Positions 1 through 13,810 of a DNA stretch of 64,000 bases are shown one piece after another. The first letter of the stretch is position 1. Each line of letters opens with the position of its first letter. Source of the DNA: Balanoglossus misakiensis (taxonomy: Eukaryota; Hemichordata); the NCBI GenBank assembly GCA_040954595.2, contig CM082591.2, positions 11,346,001 to 11,410,000 of the forward strand. Reading direction: 5' to 3'. A program made the position numbers and the translations under genes. The notes under the pieces are model-generated. The model was not told the DNA's origin, did no database searches, and saw only the letters and a list, made by a program, of their open reading frames with translations.

Positions 1-2169
1 TGGCTGTGTTTGGAAGCAACCATGGAAATGTTAGAACTATCTGTCGATCTACCGAGTCTAGTGGAAAACTTTCTTATGCGCATAGACCTATCATGTGTTC
101 TGCGCATCACAACAGAATTTTGTAAACAAACGAGGCTGTGTTTGGAAGCAACCATGGAAATTTTAGAACTATCCGTCGATCTACAGAGTCTATCAGAAAA
201 CTTTCTCATGCGCATAGGTCTATCGTGTGTTCTGCGCATCACAACAGATTTCCTTAAATAAACGAGGCTGTGTTTGGAAGCAACCATGGAAACATTAGAA
301 CTATCCGTCGATCTACAGAGTCTAGTGGAAAACTTCCTTATCCGCTTAGGCCTATCATGTGTCCTGCGCATCACAACAGAATTCAATTAATAAACGTGGC
401 TGTGTTTGGAAGCAACCATGGAAATTTTAGAACTATCCGTCGATCTACACAGTCTAGTGGAAAACTTTCTTATGCGCATAGACCTATCATGTGTTCTGCG
501 CATCACAACAGAATTTTGTAAATAAATTAACGAGGCTGTGTTTGGAAGCAACCATGGAAATTTTAGAACTATCCGTCCATCTACAGAGTCTAGTGGAAAA
601 CTTTCTTATGCGCATAGGCTTATCTATGTGTACTACGCATCACAACAGAATTCGGTAAATAAACGAGGTTGTGTTTGGAAGCAATCATGGAAATTTTAGA
701 ACTATCCATCCATCTACAGAGTCTAGTGGAAAACTTCCTTATGCGCATAGACCTATCATGTGTCCTGCGCATCACAACAGAATTCAATTAATAAACGTGG
801 CTGTGTTTGGAAGCAACCATGGAAATTTTAGAACTATCCGTCCATCTTCAGAGTCTAGTGGAAAACTTTCTTATGCGCATAGGCTTATCTATGTGTACAA
901 CGCATCACAACAGAATTCGGTAAATCAACGAGGCTGTGTTTGGAAGCAATCATGGAAATTTTAGAACTATCCATCCATCTACAGAGTCTAGTGGAAAACT
1001 TCCTTATGCGCATAGGCCTATCATGTGTCCTGCGCATCACAACAGAATTCAATTAATAAACGTGGCTGTGTTTGGAAGCAACCATGGAAATTTTAGAACT
1101 ATCCGTCGATCTACAGAGTCTAGTGGAAAACTTTCTTATGCGCATAGACCTATCATGTGTTCTGCGCATCACAACAGAATTTTGTAAATAAATTAACGAG
1201 GCTGTGTTTGGAAGCAACCATGGAAATGTTAGAACTATCCGTCCATCTACAGAGTCTAGTGGAAAACTTCCTTATGCGCTTAGGCCTATCATGTGTCCTG
1301 CGCATCACAACAGAATTCAATTAATAAACGTGGCTGTGTTTGGAAGCAACCATGGAAATTTTAGAACTATCTGTCGATCTACCGAGTCTATCAGAAAACT
1401 TTCTCATGCGCATAAGTCTATCGTGTGTTCTGCGAATCACAACCGATTTCCTCAAATAAACGAGGCTGTGTTTGGAAGCATCCATGGAAATTTTAGAACT
1501 ATCCGTCGATCTACAGAGTCTATCAGAAAACTTTCTCGTGCGCATAGGTCTATCGTGTGTTCTGCGCATCACAACAGATTTCCTTAAATAAACGAGGCTG
1601 TGTTTGGAAGCAACCATGGAAACATTAGAACTATCCGTCCATCTACAGAGTCTAGTGGAAAACTTTCTTATGCGCATAGGCTTATCTATATGTTCTACAC
1701 ATCACAACAGAATTTGGTAAATAAACGAGGCTGTGTTTGGAAGCAACCATGGAAATTTTAGAACTATCCTTCCATCTACAGAGTCAAGTGGAAAACTTCC
1801 TTATGCGCATAGGCCTATCATGTGTCCTGCGCATCACAACAGAATTCAATTTATAAACGTGGCTGTGTTTGGAAGCAACCATGGAAATTTAGAACTATCT
1901 GTCCATCTACAGTGGAAAACTTGCTGATGCGCATAGGCCTATCATATGTCCTGCGCATCACAACAGAATTCAATTAATAAACGTGGCTGTGTTTGGAAGC
2001 AACCATGGAAATTTTAGAACTATCTGTCGATCTACCGAGTCTATCAGAAAACTTTCTCATGCGCATAGGTCTATCGTGTGTTCTGCGAATCACAACAGAT
2101 TTCCTCAAATAAACGAGGCTGTGTTTGGAAGCATCCATGGGAATTTTAGAACTATCCGTCGATCTACAG

Positions 2170-5100
2170 AGTCTAGTGGAAAACTTCCTTATGCGCATAG
2201 GCCCATCATGTGTCCTGCGCATCACAACATAATTCAATTAATAAACGTGGCTGTGTTTGGAAGCAACCATGAAAATTTAGAACTATCCGTCCATCTACAG
2301 TGGAAAACTTCCTTATGCGCATAGGCCTATCATATGCCCTGCGCATCACAACAGAATTCGGTAAATAAACGAGGGTGTGTTTGGAAGCAACCATGGAAAT
2401 TTTAGAACTATCCGTCCATCTACAGAGTCTAGTGGAAAACTTTCTTATGCGCATAGGCTTATATATGTGTTCTACGCATCACAACAGAATTCGGTAAATA
2501 AACGAGGCTGTGTTTGGAAGCAACCATGGAAATTTTAGAACTATCCGTCCATGTACAGAGTGTAGTCGAAAACTTTCTTATGCGCATAGACCTATCATAT
2601 GTACTGCGCATCACAACAGAATTTTGTAAACAAACGTGGCTGTGTTTGGAAGCAACCATGGAAATTTTAGAACTATCCGTCCATCTTCAGAGTCTAGTGG
2701 AAAACTTTCTTATGCGCATAGGCTTATCTATGTGTACTACGCATCACAACAGAATTCGGTAAATAAACGAGGCTGTGTTTGGAAGCAATCATGGAAATTT
2801 TAGAACTATCCATCCATCTACAGAGTCTAGTGGAAAACTTCCTTATGCGCATAGGCCTATCATGTGTCCTGCGCATCACAACAGAATTCAATTAATAAAC
2901 GTGTCTGTGTTTGGAAGCAACCATGGAAATTTTAGAACTATCCGTCGATCTACACAGTCTAGTGGAAAACTTTCTTATGCGCATAGACCTATCATGTGTT
3001 CTGCGCATCACAACAGAATTTTGTAAATAAATTAACGAGGCTGTGTTTGGAAGCAACCATGGAAACATTAGAACTATCCGTCGATCTACAGAGTCTAGTG
3101 GAAAACTTTCTCATGCGCATAGGTCTATCGTGTGTTCTGCGAATCACAACGGATTTCCTCAAATAAACGAGGGTGTGTTTGGAAGCAACCATGGAAATTT
3201 TAGAACTATCAGTCCATCTACAGAGTCTAGTGGAAAACTTTCTTATGCGCATAGGCTTATCTATATGTTCTACGCATCACAACAGAATTTGGTAAATAAA
3301 CGAGGCTGTGTTTGGAAGCAACCATGGAAATTCTAGAACTATCCGTCCATCTACAGAGTCGAGTGGAAAACTTCCTTATGCGCATAGGCCTATCATGTGT
3401 CCTGCGCATCACAACAGAATTCAATTTATAAACGTGGCTGTGTTTGGAAGCAACCATGGAAATTTAGAACTATCTGTCCATCTTCAGTGGAAAACTTCCT
3501 GATGCGCATAGGCCTATCATATGTCCTGCGCATCACAACAGAATTCAATTAATAAACGTGGCTGTGTTTGGAAGCAAACATGGAAATTTTAGAACTATCT
3601 GTCGATCTACCGAGTCTATCAGAAAACTTTCTCATGCGCATAGGTCTATCGTGTGTTCTGCGAATCACAACAGATTTCCTCAAATAAACGAGGCTGTGTT
3701 TGGAAGCATCCATGGGAATTTTAGAACTATCCGTCGATCTACAGAGTCTAGTGGAAAACTTCCTTATGCGCATAGGCCCATCATGTGTCTTGCGCATCAC
3801 AACAGAATTCAATTAATAAACGTGGCTGTGTTTGGAAGCAACCATGAAAATTTAGAACTATCCGTCCATCTACAGTGGAAAACTTCCTTATGCGCATAGG
3901 CCTATCATATGCCCTGCGCATCACAACACAATTCGGTAAATAAACGAGGGTGTGTTTGGAAGCAACCATGGAAATTTTAGAACTATCCGTCCATCTACAC
4001 AGTCTAGTGGAAAACTTTCTTATGCGCATAGGCTTGTATATGTGTTCTACGCATCACAACAGAATTCGGTAAATAAACGAGGCTGTGTTTGGAAGCAACC
4101 ATGGAAATTTTAGAACTATCCGTCCATCTACAGAGTGTAGTCGAAAACTATCTTATGCGCATAGGCCTATCATGTGTCCTGCGCATCACAACAGAATTCA
4201 ATTAATAAACGTGTCTGTGTTTGGAAGCAACCATGGAAATTTTAGAACTATCCATCGATCTCCACAGTCTAGTGGAAAACTTTCTTATGCGCATAGACCT
4301 ATCATGTGTTCTGCGCCTCACAACAGAATTTTGTAAATAAATTAACGAGGCTGTGTTTGGAAGCAACCATGGAAATTTTAGAACTATCCGTCCATCTACA
4401 GAGTGTAGTCGAAAACTTTCTTATGCGCATAGACCTATCATATGTTCTGCGCATCACAACAGAATTTTGTAAACAAACGTGGCTGTGTTTCGAAGCAACC
4501 ATGGAAATTTTAGAACTATCCGTTCATCTTCAGAGTCTAGTGGAAAACTTTCTTATGCGCAGAGGCTTATCTATGTGTACTACGCAACACAACAGAATTC
4601 GGTAAATAAACGAGGCTGTGTTTGGAAGCAATCATGGAAATTTTAGAACTATCCATCCATCTACAGAGTCTAGTGGAAAACTTCCTTATGCGCATAGGCC
4701 TATCATATGCCCTGCGCATCACAACAGAATTCGGTTAATAAACGAGGGTGTGTTTGGAAGCAACCATGGAAATTTTAGAACTATCCGTCCATCTACAGAG
4801 TCTAGTGGAAAACTTTCTTATGCGCATAGGCTTATATATGTGTTCTACGCATCACAACAGAATTCGGCAAATAAACGAGGCTGTGTTTGGAAGCAACCAT
4901 GGAAATTTTAGAACTATCCGTCCATGTACAGAGTGTAGTCGAAAACTTTCTTATGCGCATAGACCTATCATATGTTCTGCGCATCACAACAGAATTTTGT
5001 AAACAAACGTGGCTGTGTTTGGAAGCAACAATGGAAATTTTAGAACTATCCGTCCATCTTCAGAGTCTAGTGGAAAACTTTCTTATGCGCATAGGCTTAT

Positions 5101-8100
5101 CTACGTGTACTACGCATCACAACAGAATTCGGTAAATAAACGAGGCTGTGTTTGGAAGCAATCATGGAAATTTTAGAACTATCCATCCATCTACAGAGTC
5201 TAGTGGAAAACTTCCTTATGCGCATAGGCCTATCATGTGTCCTGCGCATCACAACAGAATTCAATTAATAAACGTGTCTGTGTTTGGAAGCAACCATGGA
5301 AATTTTAGAACTATCCGTCGATCTACACAGTCTAGTGGAAAACTTTCTTATGCGCATAGACCTATCATGTGTTCTGCGCATCACAACAGAATTTTGTAAA
5401 TAAATTAACGAGGCTGTGTTTGGAAGCAACCATGGAAACATTAGAACTATCCGTCGATCTACAGAGTCTAGTGGAAAACTTTCTCATGCGCATAGGTCTA
5501 TCGTGTGTTCTGCGAATCACAACAGATTTCCTCAAATAAACGAGGGTGTGTTTGGAAGCAACCATGGAAATTTTAGAACTATCAGTCCATCTACAGAGTC
5601 TAGTGGAAAACTTTCTTATGCGCATAGGCTTATCTATATGTTCTACGCATCACAACAGAATTTGGTAAATAAACGAGGCTGTGTTTGGAAGCAACCATGG
5701 AAATTCTAGAACTATCCGTCCATCTACAGAGTCTAGTGGAAAACTTCCTTATGCGCATAGGCCCATCATGTGTCCTGCGCATCACAACATAATTCAATTA
5801 ATAAACGTGGCTGTGTTTGGAAGCAACCATGAAAATTTAGAACTATCCGTCCATCTACAGTGGAAAACTTCCTTATGCGCATAGGCCTATCATATGCCCT
5901 GCGCATCACAACAGAATTCGGTAAATAAACGAGGGTGTGTTTGGAAGCAACCATGGAAATTTTAGAACTATCCGTCCATCTACAGAGTCTAGTGGAAAAC
6001 TTTCTTATGCGCATAGGCTTATATATGTGTTCTACGCATCACAACAGAATTCGGTAAATAAACGAGGCTGTGTTTGGAAGCAACCATGGAAATTTTAGAA
6101 CTATCCGTCCATGTACAGAGTGTAGTCGAAAACTTTCTTATGCGCATAGACCTATCATATGTACTGCGCATCACAACAGAATTTTGTAAACAAACGTGGC
6201 TGTGTTTGGAAGCAACCATGGAAATTTTAGAACTATCCGTCCATCTTCAGAGTCTAGTGGAAAACTTTCTTATGCGCATAGGCTTATCTATGTGTACTAC
6301 GCATCACAACAGAATTCGGTAAATAAACGAGGCTGTGTTTGGAAGCAATCATGGAAATTTTAGAACTATCCATCCATCTACAGAGTCTAGTGGAAAACTT
6401 CCTTATGCGCATAGGCCTATCATGTGTCCTGCGCATCACAACAGAATTCAATTAATAAACGTGTCTGTGTTTGGAAGCAACCATGGAAATTTTAGAACTA
6501 TCCGTCGATCTACACAGTCTAGTGGAAAACTTTCTTATGCGCATAGACCTATCATGTGTTCTGCGCATCACAACAGAATTTTGTAAATAAATTAACGAGG
6601 CTGTGTTTGGAAGCAACCATGGAAACATTAGAACTATCCGTCGATCTACAGAGTCTAGTGGAAAACTTTCTCATGCGCATAGGTCTATCGTGTGTTCTGC
6701 GAATCACAACGGATTTCCTCAAATAAACGAGGGTGTGTTTGGAAGCAACCATGGAAATTTTAGAACTATCAGTCCATCTACAGAGTCTAGTGGAAAACTT
6801 TCTTATGCGCATAGGCTTATCTATATGTTCTACGCATCACAACAGAATTTGGTAAATAAACGAGGCTGTGTTTGGAAGCAACCATGGAAATTCTAGAACT
6901 ATCCGTCCATCTACAGAGTCGAGTGGAAAACTTCCTTATGCGCATAGGCCTATCATGTGTCCTGCGCATCACAACAGAATTCAATTTATAAACGTGGCTG
7001 TGTTTGGAAGCAACCATGGAAATTTAGAACTATCTGTCCATCTTCAGTGGAAAACTTCCTGATGCGCATAGGCCTATCATATGTCCTGCGCATCACAACA
7101 GAATTCAATTAATAAACGTGGCTGTGTTTGGAAGCAACCATGGAAATTTTAGAACTATCTGTCGATCTACCGAGTCTATCAGAAAACTTTCTCATGCGCA
7201 TAGGTCTATCGTGTGTTCTGCGAATCACAACAGATTTCCTCAAATAAACGAGGCTGTGTTTGGAAGCATCCATGGGAATTTTAGAACTATCCGTCGATCT
7301 ACAGAGTCTAGTGGAAAACTTCCTTATGCGCATAGGCCCATCATGTGTCTTGCGCATCACAACAGAATTCAATTAATAAACGTGGCTGTGTTTGGAAGCA
7401 ACCATGAAAATTTAGAACTATCCGTCCATCTACAGTGGAAAACTTCCTTATGCGCATAGGCCTATCATATGCCCTGCGCATCACAACACAATTCGGTAAA
7501 TAAACGAGGGTGTGTTTGGAAGCAACCATGGAAATTTTAGAACTATCCGTCCATCTACACAGTCTAGTGGAAAACTTTCTTATGCGCATAGGCTTGTATA
7601 TGTGTTCTACGCATCACAACAGAATTCGGTAAATAAACGAGGCTGTGTTTGGAAGCATCCATGGAAATTTTAGAACTATCCGTCCATCTACAGAGTGTAG
7701 TCGAAAACTATCTTATGCGCATAGGCCTATCATGTGTCCTGCGCATCACAACAGAATTCAATTAATAAACGTGTCTGTGTTTGGAAGCAACCATGGAAAT
7801 TTTAGAACTATCCATCGATCTCCACAGTCTAGTGGAAAACTTTCTTATGCGCATAGACCTATCATGTGTTCTGCGCCTCACAACAGAATTTTGTAAATAA
7901 ATTAACGAGGATGTGTTTGGAAGCAACCATGGAAATTTTAGAACTATCCGTCCATCTACAGAGTGTAGTCGAAAACTTTCTTATGCGCATAGACCTATCA
8001 TATGTTCTGCGCATCACAACAGAATTTTGTAAACAAACGTGGCTGTGTTTCGAAGCAACCATGGAAATTTTAGAACTATCCGTCCATCTTCAGAGTCTAG

Positions 8101-8355
8101 TGGAAAACTTTCTTATGCGCAGAGGCTTATCTATGTGTACTACGCAACACAACAGAATTCGGTAAATAAACGAGGCTGTGTTTGGAAGCAATCATGGAAA
8201 TTTTAGAACTATCCATCCATCTACAGAGTCTAGTGGAAAACTTCCTTATGCGCATAGGCCTATCATATGCCCTGCGCATCACAACAGAATTCGGTTAATA
8301 AACGAGGGTGTGTTTGGAAGCAACCATGGAAATTTTAGAACTATCCGTCCATGTA
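2170..8355. repeat. Higher-order repeat, 3560-bp offset (about 27 monomers)
   Basis: The stretch of about 2170-4795 recurs at about 5730-8355 with a constant offset of 3560 bp. For example, the monomers at 2206, 2775, 3043, 4085 and 4618 recur at 5766, 6335, 6603, 7645 and 8178 with near-identical sequence, including private variants such as the 124-bp monomers and the GATTTCCTC ends. Edges were placed by eye where monomer variants stop matching and may be off by up to one monomer. Confidence 0.8.
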
Positions 8356-9880
8356 CAGAGTGTAGTCGAAAACTTTCTTATGCGCATAGACCTATCATAT
8401 GTTCTGCGCATCACAACAGAATTTTGTAAACAAACGTGGCTGTGTTTGGAAGCAACAATGGAAATTTTAGAACTATCCGTCCATCTTCAGAGTCTAGTGG
8501 AAAACTTTCTTATGCGCATAGGCTTATCTACGTGTACTACGCATCACAACAGAATTCGGTAAATAAACGAGGCTGTGTTTGGAAGCAATCATGGAAATTT
8601 TAGAACTATCCATCCATCTACAGAGTCTAGTGGAAAACTTCCTTATGCGCATAGGCCTATCATGTGTCCTGCGCATCACAACAGAATTCAATTAATAAAC
8701 GTGTCTGTGTTTGGAAGCAACCATGGAAATTTTAGAACTATCCGTCGATCTACACAGTCTAGTGGAAAACTTTCTTATGCGCATAGACCTATCATGTGTT
8801 CTGCGCATCACAACAGAATTTTGTAAATAAATTAACGAGGCTGTGTTTGGAAGCAACCATGGAAACATTAGAACTATCCGTCGATCTACAGAGTCTAGTG
8901 GAAAACTTTCTCATGCGCATAGGTCTATCGTGTGTTCTGCGAATCACAACAGATTTCCTCAAATAAACGAGGGTGTGTTTGGAAGCAACCATGGAAATTT
9001 TAGAACTATCAGTCCATCTACAGAGTCTAGTGGAAAACTTTCTTATGCGCATAGGCTTATCTATATGTTCTACGCATCACAACAGAATTTGGTAAATAAA
9101 CGAGGCTGTGTTTGGAAGCAACCATGGAAATTCTAGAACTATCCGTCCATCTACAGAGTCGAGTGGAAAACTTCCTTATGCGCATAGGCCTATCATGTGT
9201 CCTGCGCATCACAACAGAATTCAATTTATAAACGTGGCTGTGTTTGGAAGCAACCATGGAAATTTAGAACTATCTGTCCATCTTCAGTGGAAAACTTCCT
9301 GATGCGCATAGGCCTATCATATGTCCTGCGCATCACAACAGAATTCAATTAATAAACGTGGCTGTGTTTGGAAGCAACCATGGAAATTTTAGAACTATCT
9401 GTCGATCTACCGAGTCTATCAGAAAACTTTCTCATGCGCATAGGTCTATCGTGTGTTCTGCGAATCACAACAGATTTCCTCAAATAAACGAGGCTGTGTT
9501 TGGAAGCATCCATGGGAATTTTAGAACTATCCGTCGATCTACAGAGTCTAGTGGAAAACTTCCTTATGCGCATAGGCCCATCATGTGTCTTGCGCATCAC
9601 AACAGAATTCAATTAATAAACGTGGCTGTGTTTGGAAGCAACCATGAAAATTTAGAACTATCCGTCCACCTACAGTGGAAAACTTCCTTATGCGCATAGG
9701 CCTATCATATGCCCTGCGCATCACAACACAATTCGGTAAATAAACGAGGGTGTGTTTGGAAGCAACCATGGAAATTTTAGAACTATCCGTCCATCTACAC
9801 AGTCTAGTGGAAAACTTTCTTATGCGCATAGGCTTGTATATGTGTTCTACGCATCACAACAGAATTCGGTAAATAAACGA
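6320..9880. repeat. Higher-order repeat, 2240-bp offset (17 monomers)
   Basis: The stretch of about 6320-7640 recurs at about 8560-9880 with a 2240-bp offset: monomers at 6335, 6868, 7118 and 7341 match those at 8575, 9108, 9358 and 9581. The first part of this segment also occurs at about 2760 and 5135, so it is present four times. It overlaps the 3560-bp repeat, which shows nested rounds of duplication. Confidence 0.75.
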
Positions 9881-11281
9881 GGCTGTGTTTGGAAGCAACC
9901 ATGGAAATTTTAGAACTATCCGTCCATCTACAGAGTGTAGTCGAAAACTATCTTATGCGCATAGACCTATCATATGTTCTGCGCATCACAACAGAATTTT
10001 GTAAACAAACGTGGCTGTGTTTGGAAGCAACCATGAAAATTTTAGAACTATCCATCCATCTACAGAGTCTAGTGGAAAACTTCCTTATGCGCATAGGCCT
10101 ATCATGTGTCCTGCGCATCACAACAGAATTCAATTAATAAACGTGTCTGTGTTTGGAAGCAACCATGGAAATTTTAGAACTATCCATCGATCTACACAGT
10201 CTAGTGGAAAACTTTCTTATGCGCATAGACCTATCATGTGTTCTGCGCCTCACAACAGAATTTTGTAAATAAATTAACGAGGCTGTGTTTGGAAGCAACC
10301 ATGGAAATTATAGAACTATCCGTCCATCTACAGAGTGTAGTCGAAAACTTTCTTATGCGCATAGACCTATCATATGTTCTGCGCATCACAACAGAATTTT
10401 GTAAACAAACGTGGCTGTGTTTGGAAGCAACCATGGAAATTTTAGAACTATCCGTCCATCTTCAGAGTCTAGTGGAAAACTTTCTTATGCGCAGAGGCTT
10501 ATCTATGTGTACTACGCAACACAACAGAATTCGGTAAATAAACGAGGCTGTGTTTGGAAGCAATCATGGAAATTTTAGAACTATCCATCCATCTACAGAG
10601 TCTAGTGGAAAACTTCCTTATGCGCATAGGCCTATCATGTGTCCTGCGCATCACAACAGAATTCAATTAATAAACGTGTCTGTGTTTGGAAGCAACCATG
10701 GAAATTTTAGAACTATCAGTCGATCTACACAGTCTAGTGGAAAACTTTCTTATGCGCATAGACCTATCATGTGTTCTGCGCATCACAACAGAATTTTGTA
10801 AATAAATTAACGAGGCTGTGTTTGGAAGCAACCATGGAAATTTTAGAACTATCCGTCCATCTACAGAGTCTAGTGGAAAACATCCTTATGCGCTTAGGCC
10901 TATCATGTGTCCTGCGCATCACAACAGAATTCAATTAATAAACGTGGCTGTGTTTGGAAGCAACCATGAAAATTTTACAACTATCTGTCGATCTACACAG
11001 TCTAGTGGAAAACTTTCTTATGCGCATAGACCTATCATGTGTTCTGCGCATCACAACAGACTTTTGTAAATAAATTAACGAGGCTGTGTTTAGATGCAAC
11101 CATGGAAACATTAGAACTATCCGTCCATCTACAGAGTCGAGTGGCAAACTTCCATATGCGCATAGGCCTATCATGTGTCCTGCGCATCACAACAGAATTC
11201 AATTTATAAACGTGGCTGTGTTTGGAAGCAACCATGGAAATTTAGAACTATCTGTCCATCTACAGTGGAAAACTTCCTGAT

Positions 11282-13810
11282 GCGCATAGGCCTCTCATAT
11301 GTCCTGCGCATCACAACAGAATTCAATTAATAAACGTGGCTGCGTTTGGAAACAACCATGGAAATTTTAGAACTATCTGTCGATCTACCGAGTCTATCAG
11401 AAAACTTTCTCATGCGCATAGGTCTATCGTGTGTTCTGCGAATCACAACAGATTTCCTCAAATAAACGAGGCTGTGTTTGGAAGCATCCATGGGAATTTT
11501 AGAACTATCCGTCCATCTACAGAGTCTAGTGGAAAACTTCCTTATGCGCATAGGCCTATCATGTGTCCTGCGCATCACAACAGAATTCAATTTATAAACC
11601 TGGCTGTGTTTGGAAGCAACCATGGAAATTTAGAACTATCTGTCCATCTACAGTGGAAAACTTCCTGATGCGCATAGGCCTATCATATGTCCTGCGCATC
11701 ACAACAGAATTCAATTAATAAACGTGGCTGTGTTTGGAAGCAACCATGGAAATTTTAGAACTATCTGTCGATCTACCGAGTCTATCAGAAAACTTTCTCA
11801 TGCGCATAGGTCTATCGTGTGTTCTGCGAATCACAACAGATTTCCTCAAATAAACGAGGCTGTGTTTGGAAGCATCCATGGGAATTTTAGAACTATCCGT
11901 CGATATACAGAGTCTAGTGGAAAACTTCCTTATGCGCATAGGCCTATCATGTGTCCTGCGCATCACAACAGAATTCAATTTATAAACGTGGCTGTGTTTG
12001 GAAGCAACCATGAAAATTTAGAACTATCCGTCCATCTACAGTGGAAAACTTCCTTATGCGCATAGGCCTATCATATGCCCTGCGCATCACAACACAATCG
12101 GTAAATAAACGAGGGTGTGTTTGGAAGCAACCATGGAAATTTTAGAACTATCGGTCGATCTACACAGTCTAGTGGAAAACTTTCTCATGCGCATAGGTCT
12201 ATCGTGTGTTCTGCGAATCACAACAGATTTCCTCAAATAAACGAGGCTGTGTTTGGAAGCATCCATGGGAATTTTAGAACTATCCGTCGATCTACAGAGT
12301 CTAGTGGAAAACTTCCTTATGCGCATAGGCCCATCATGTGTCCTGCGCATCACAACAGAATTCAATTAATAAACGTGGCTGTGTTTGGAAGCAACCATGA
12401 AAATTTTACAACTATCTGTCGATCTACACAGTCTAGTGGAAAACTTTCTTATGCGCATAGACCTATCATGTGTTCTGCGCATCACAACAGACTTTTGTAA
12501 ATAAATTAACGAGGCTGTGTTTAGATGCAACCATGGAAACATTAGAACTATCCGTCGATCTACAGAGTCTAGTGGAAAACTTTCTCATGCGCATAGGTCT
12601 ATCGTGTGTTCTGCGAATCACAACAGATTTCCTCAAATAAACGCGAGTGTGTTTGGAAGCAACCATGGAAATTTTAGAACTATCAGTCCATCTACAGAGT
12701 CTAGTGGAAAACTTTCTTATGCGCATAGGCCTCTCATATGTCCTGCGCATCACAACAGAATTCAATTAATAAACGTGGCTGCGTTTGGAAGCAACCATGG
12801 AAATTTTAGAACTATCTGTCGATCTACCGAGTCTATCAGAAAACTTTCTCATGCGCATAGGTCTATCGTGTGTTCTGCGAATCACAACAGATTTCCTCAA
12901 ATAAACGAGGCTGTGTTTGGAAGCATCCATGGGAATTTTAGAACTATCCGTCCATCTACAGAGTCTAGTGGAAAACTTCCTTATGCGCATAGGCCTATCA
13001 TGTGTCCTGCGCATCACAACAGAATTCAATTTATAAACCTGGCTGTGTTTGGAAGCAACCATGGAAATTTAGAACTATCTGTCCATCTACAGTGGAAAAC
13101 TTCCTGATGCGCATAGGCCTATCATATGTCCTGCGCATCACAACAGAATTCAATTAATAAACGTGGCTGTGTTTGGAAGCAACCATGGAAATTTTAGAAC
13201 TATCTGTCGATCTACCGAGTCTATCAGAAAACTTTCTCATGCGCATAGGTCTATCGTGTGTTCTGCGAATCACAACAGATTTCCTCAAATAAACGAGGCT
13301 GTGTTTGGAAGCATCCATGGGAATTTTAGAACTATCCGTCGATATACAGAGTCTAGTGGAAAACTTCCTTATGCGCATAGGCCTATCATGTGTCCTGCGC
13401 ATCACAACAGAATTCAATTTATAAACGTGGCTGTGTTTGGAAGCAACCATGAAAATTTAGAACTATCCGTCCATCTACAGTGGAAAACTTCCTTATGCGC
13501 ATAGGCCTATCATATGCCCTGCGCATCACAACACAATCGGTAAATAAACGAGGGTGTGTTTGGAAGCAACCATGGAAATTTTAGAACTATCGGTCGATCT
13601 ACACAGTCTAGTGGAAAACTTTCTCATGCGCATAGGTCTATCGTGTGTTCTGCGAATCACAACAGATTTCCTCAAATAAACGAGGCTGTGTTTGGAAGCA
13701 TCCATGGGAATTTTAGAACTATCCGTCGATCTACAGAGTCTAGTGGAAAACTTCCTTATGCGCATAGGCCCATCATGTGTCCTGCGCATCACAACAGAAT
13801 TCAATTAATA
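11282..13810. repeat. Tandem higher-order repeat, 1439-bp offset (11 monomers)
   Basis: About 11282-12370 recurs at about 12721-13810. Monomers at 11327, 11724, 12087 and 12117 match those at 12766, 13163, 13526 and 13556, all 1439 bp apart. The shared rare variants GGCCTCTCATATG (near 11290 and 12728) and the doubled 124-bp monomers make independent origin unlikely. Confidence 0.8.
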
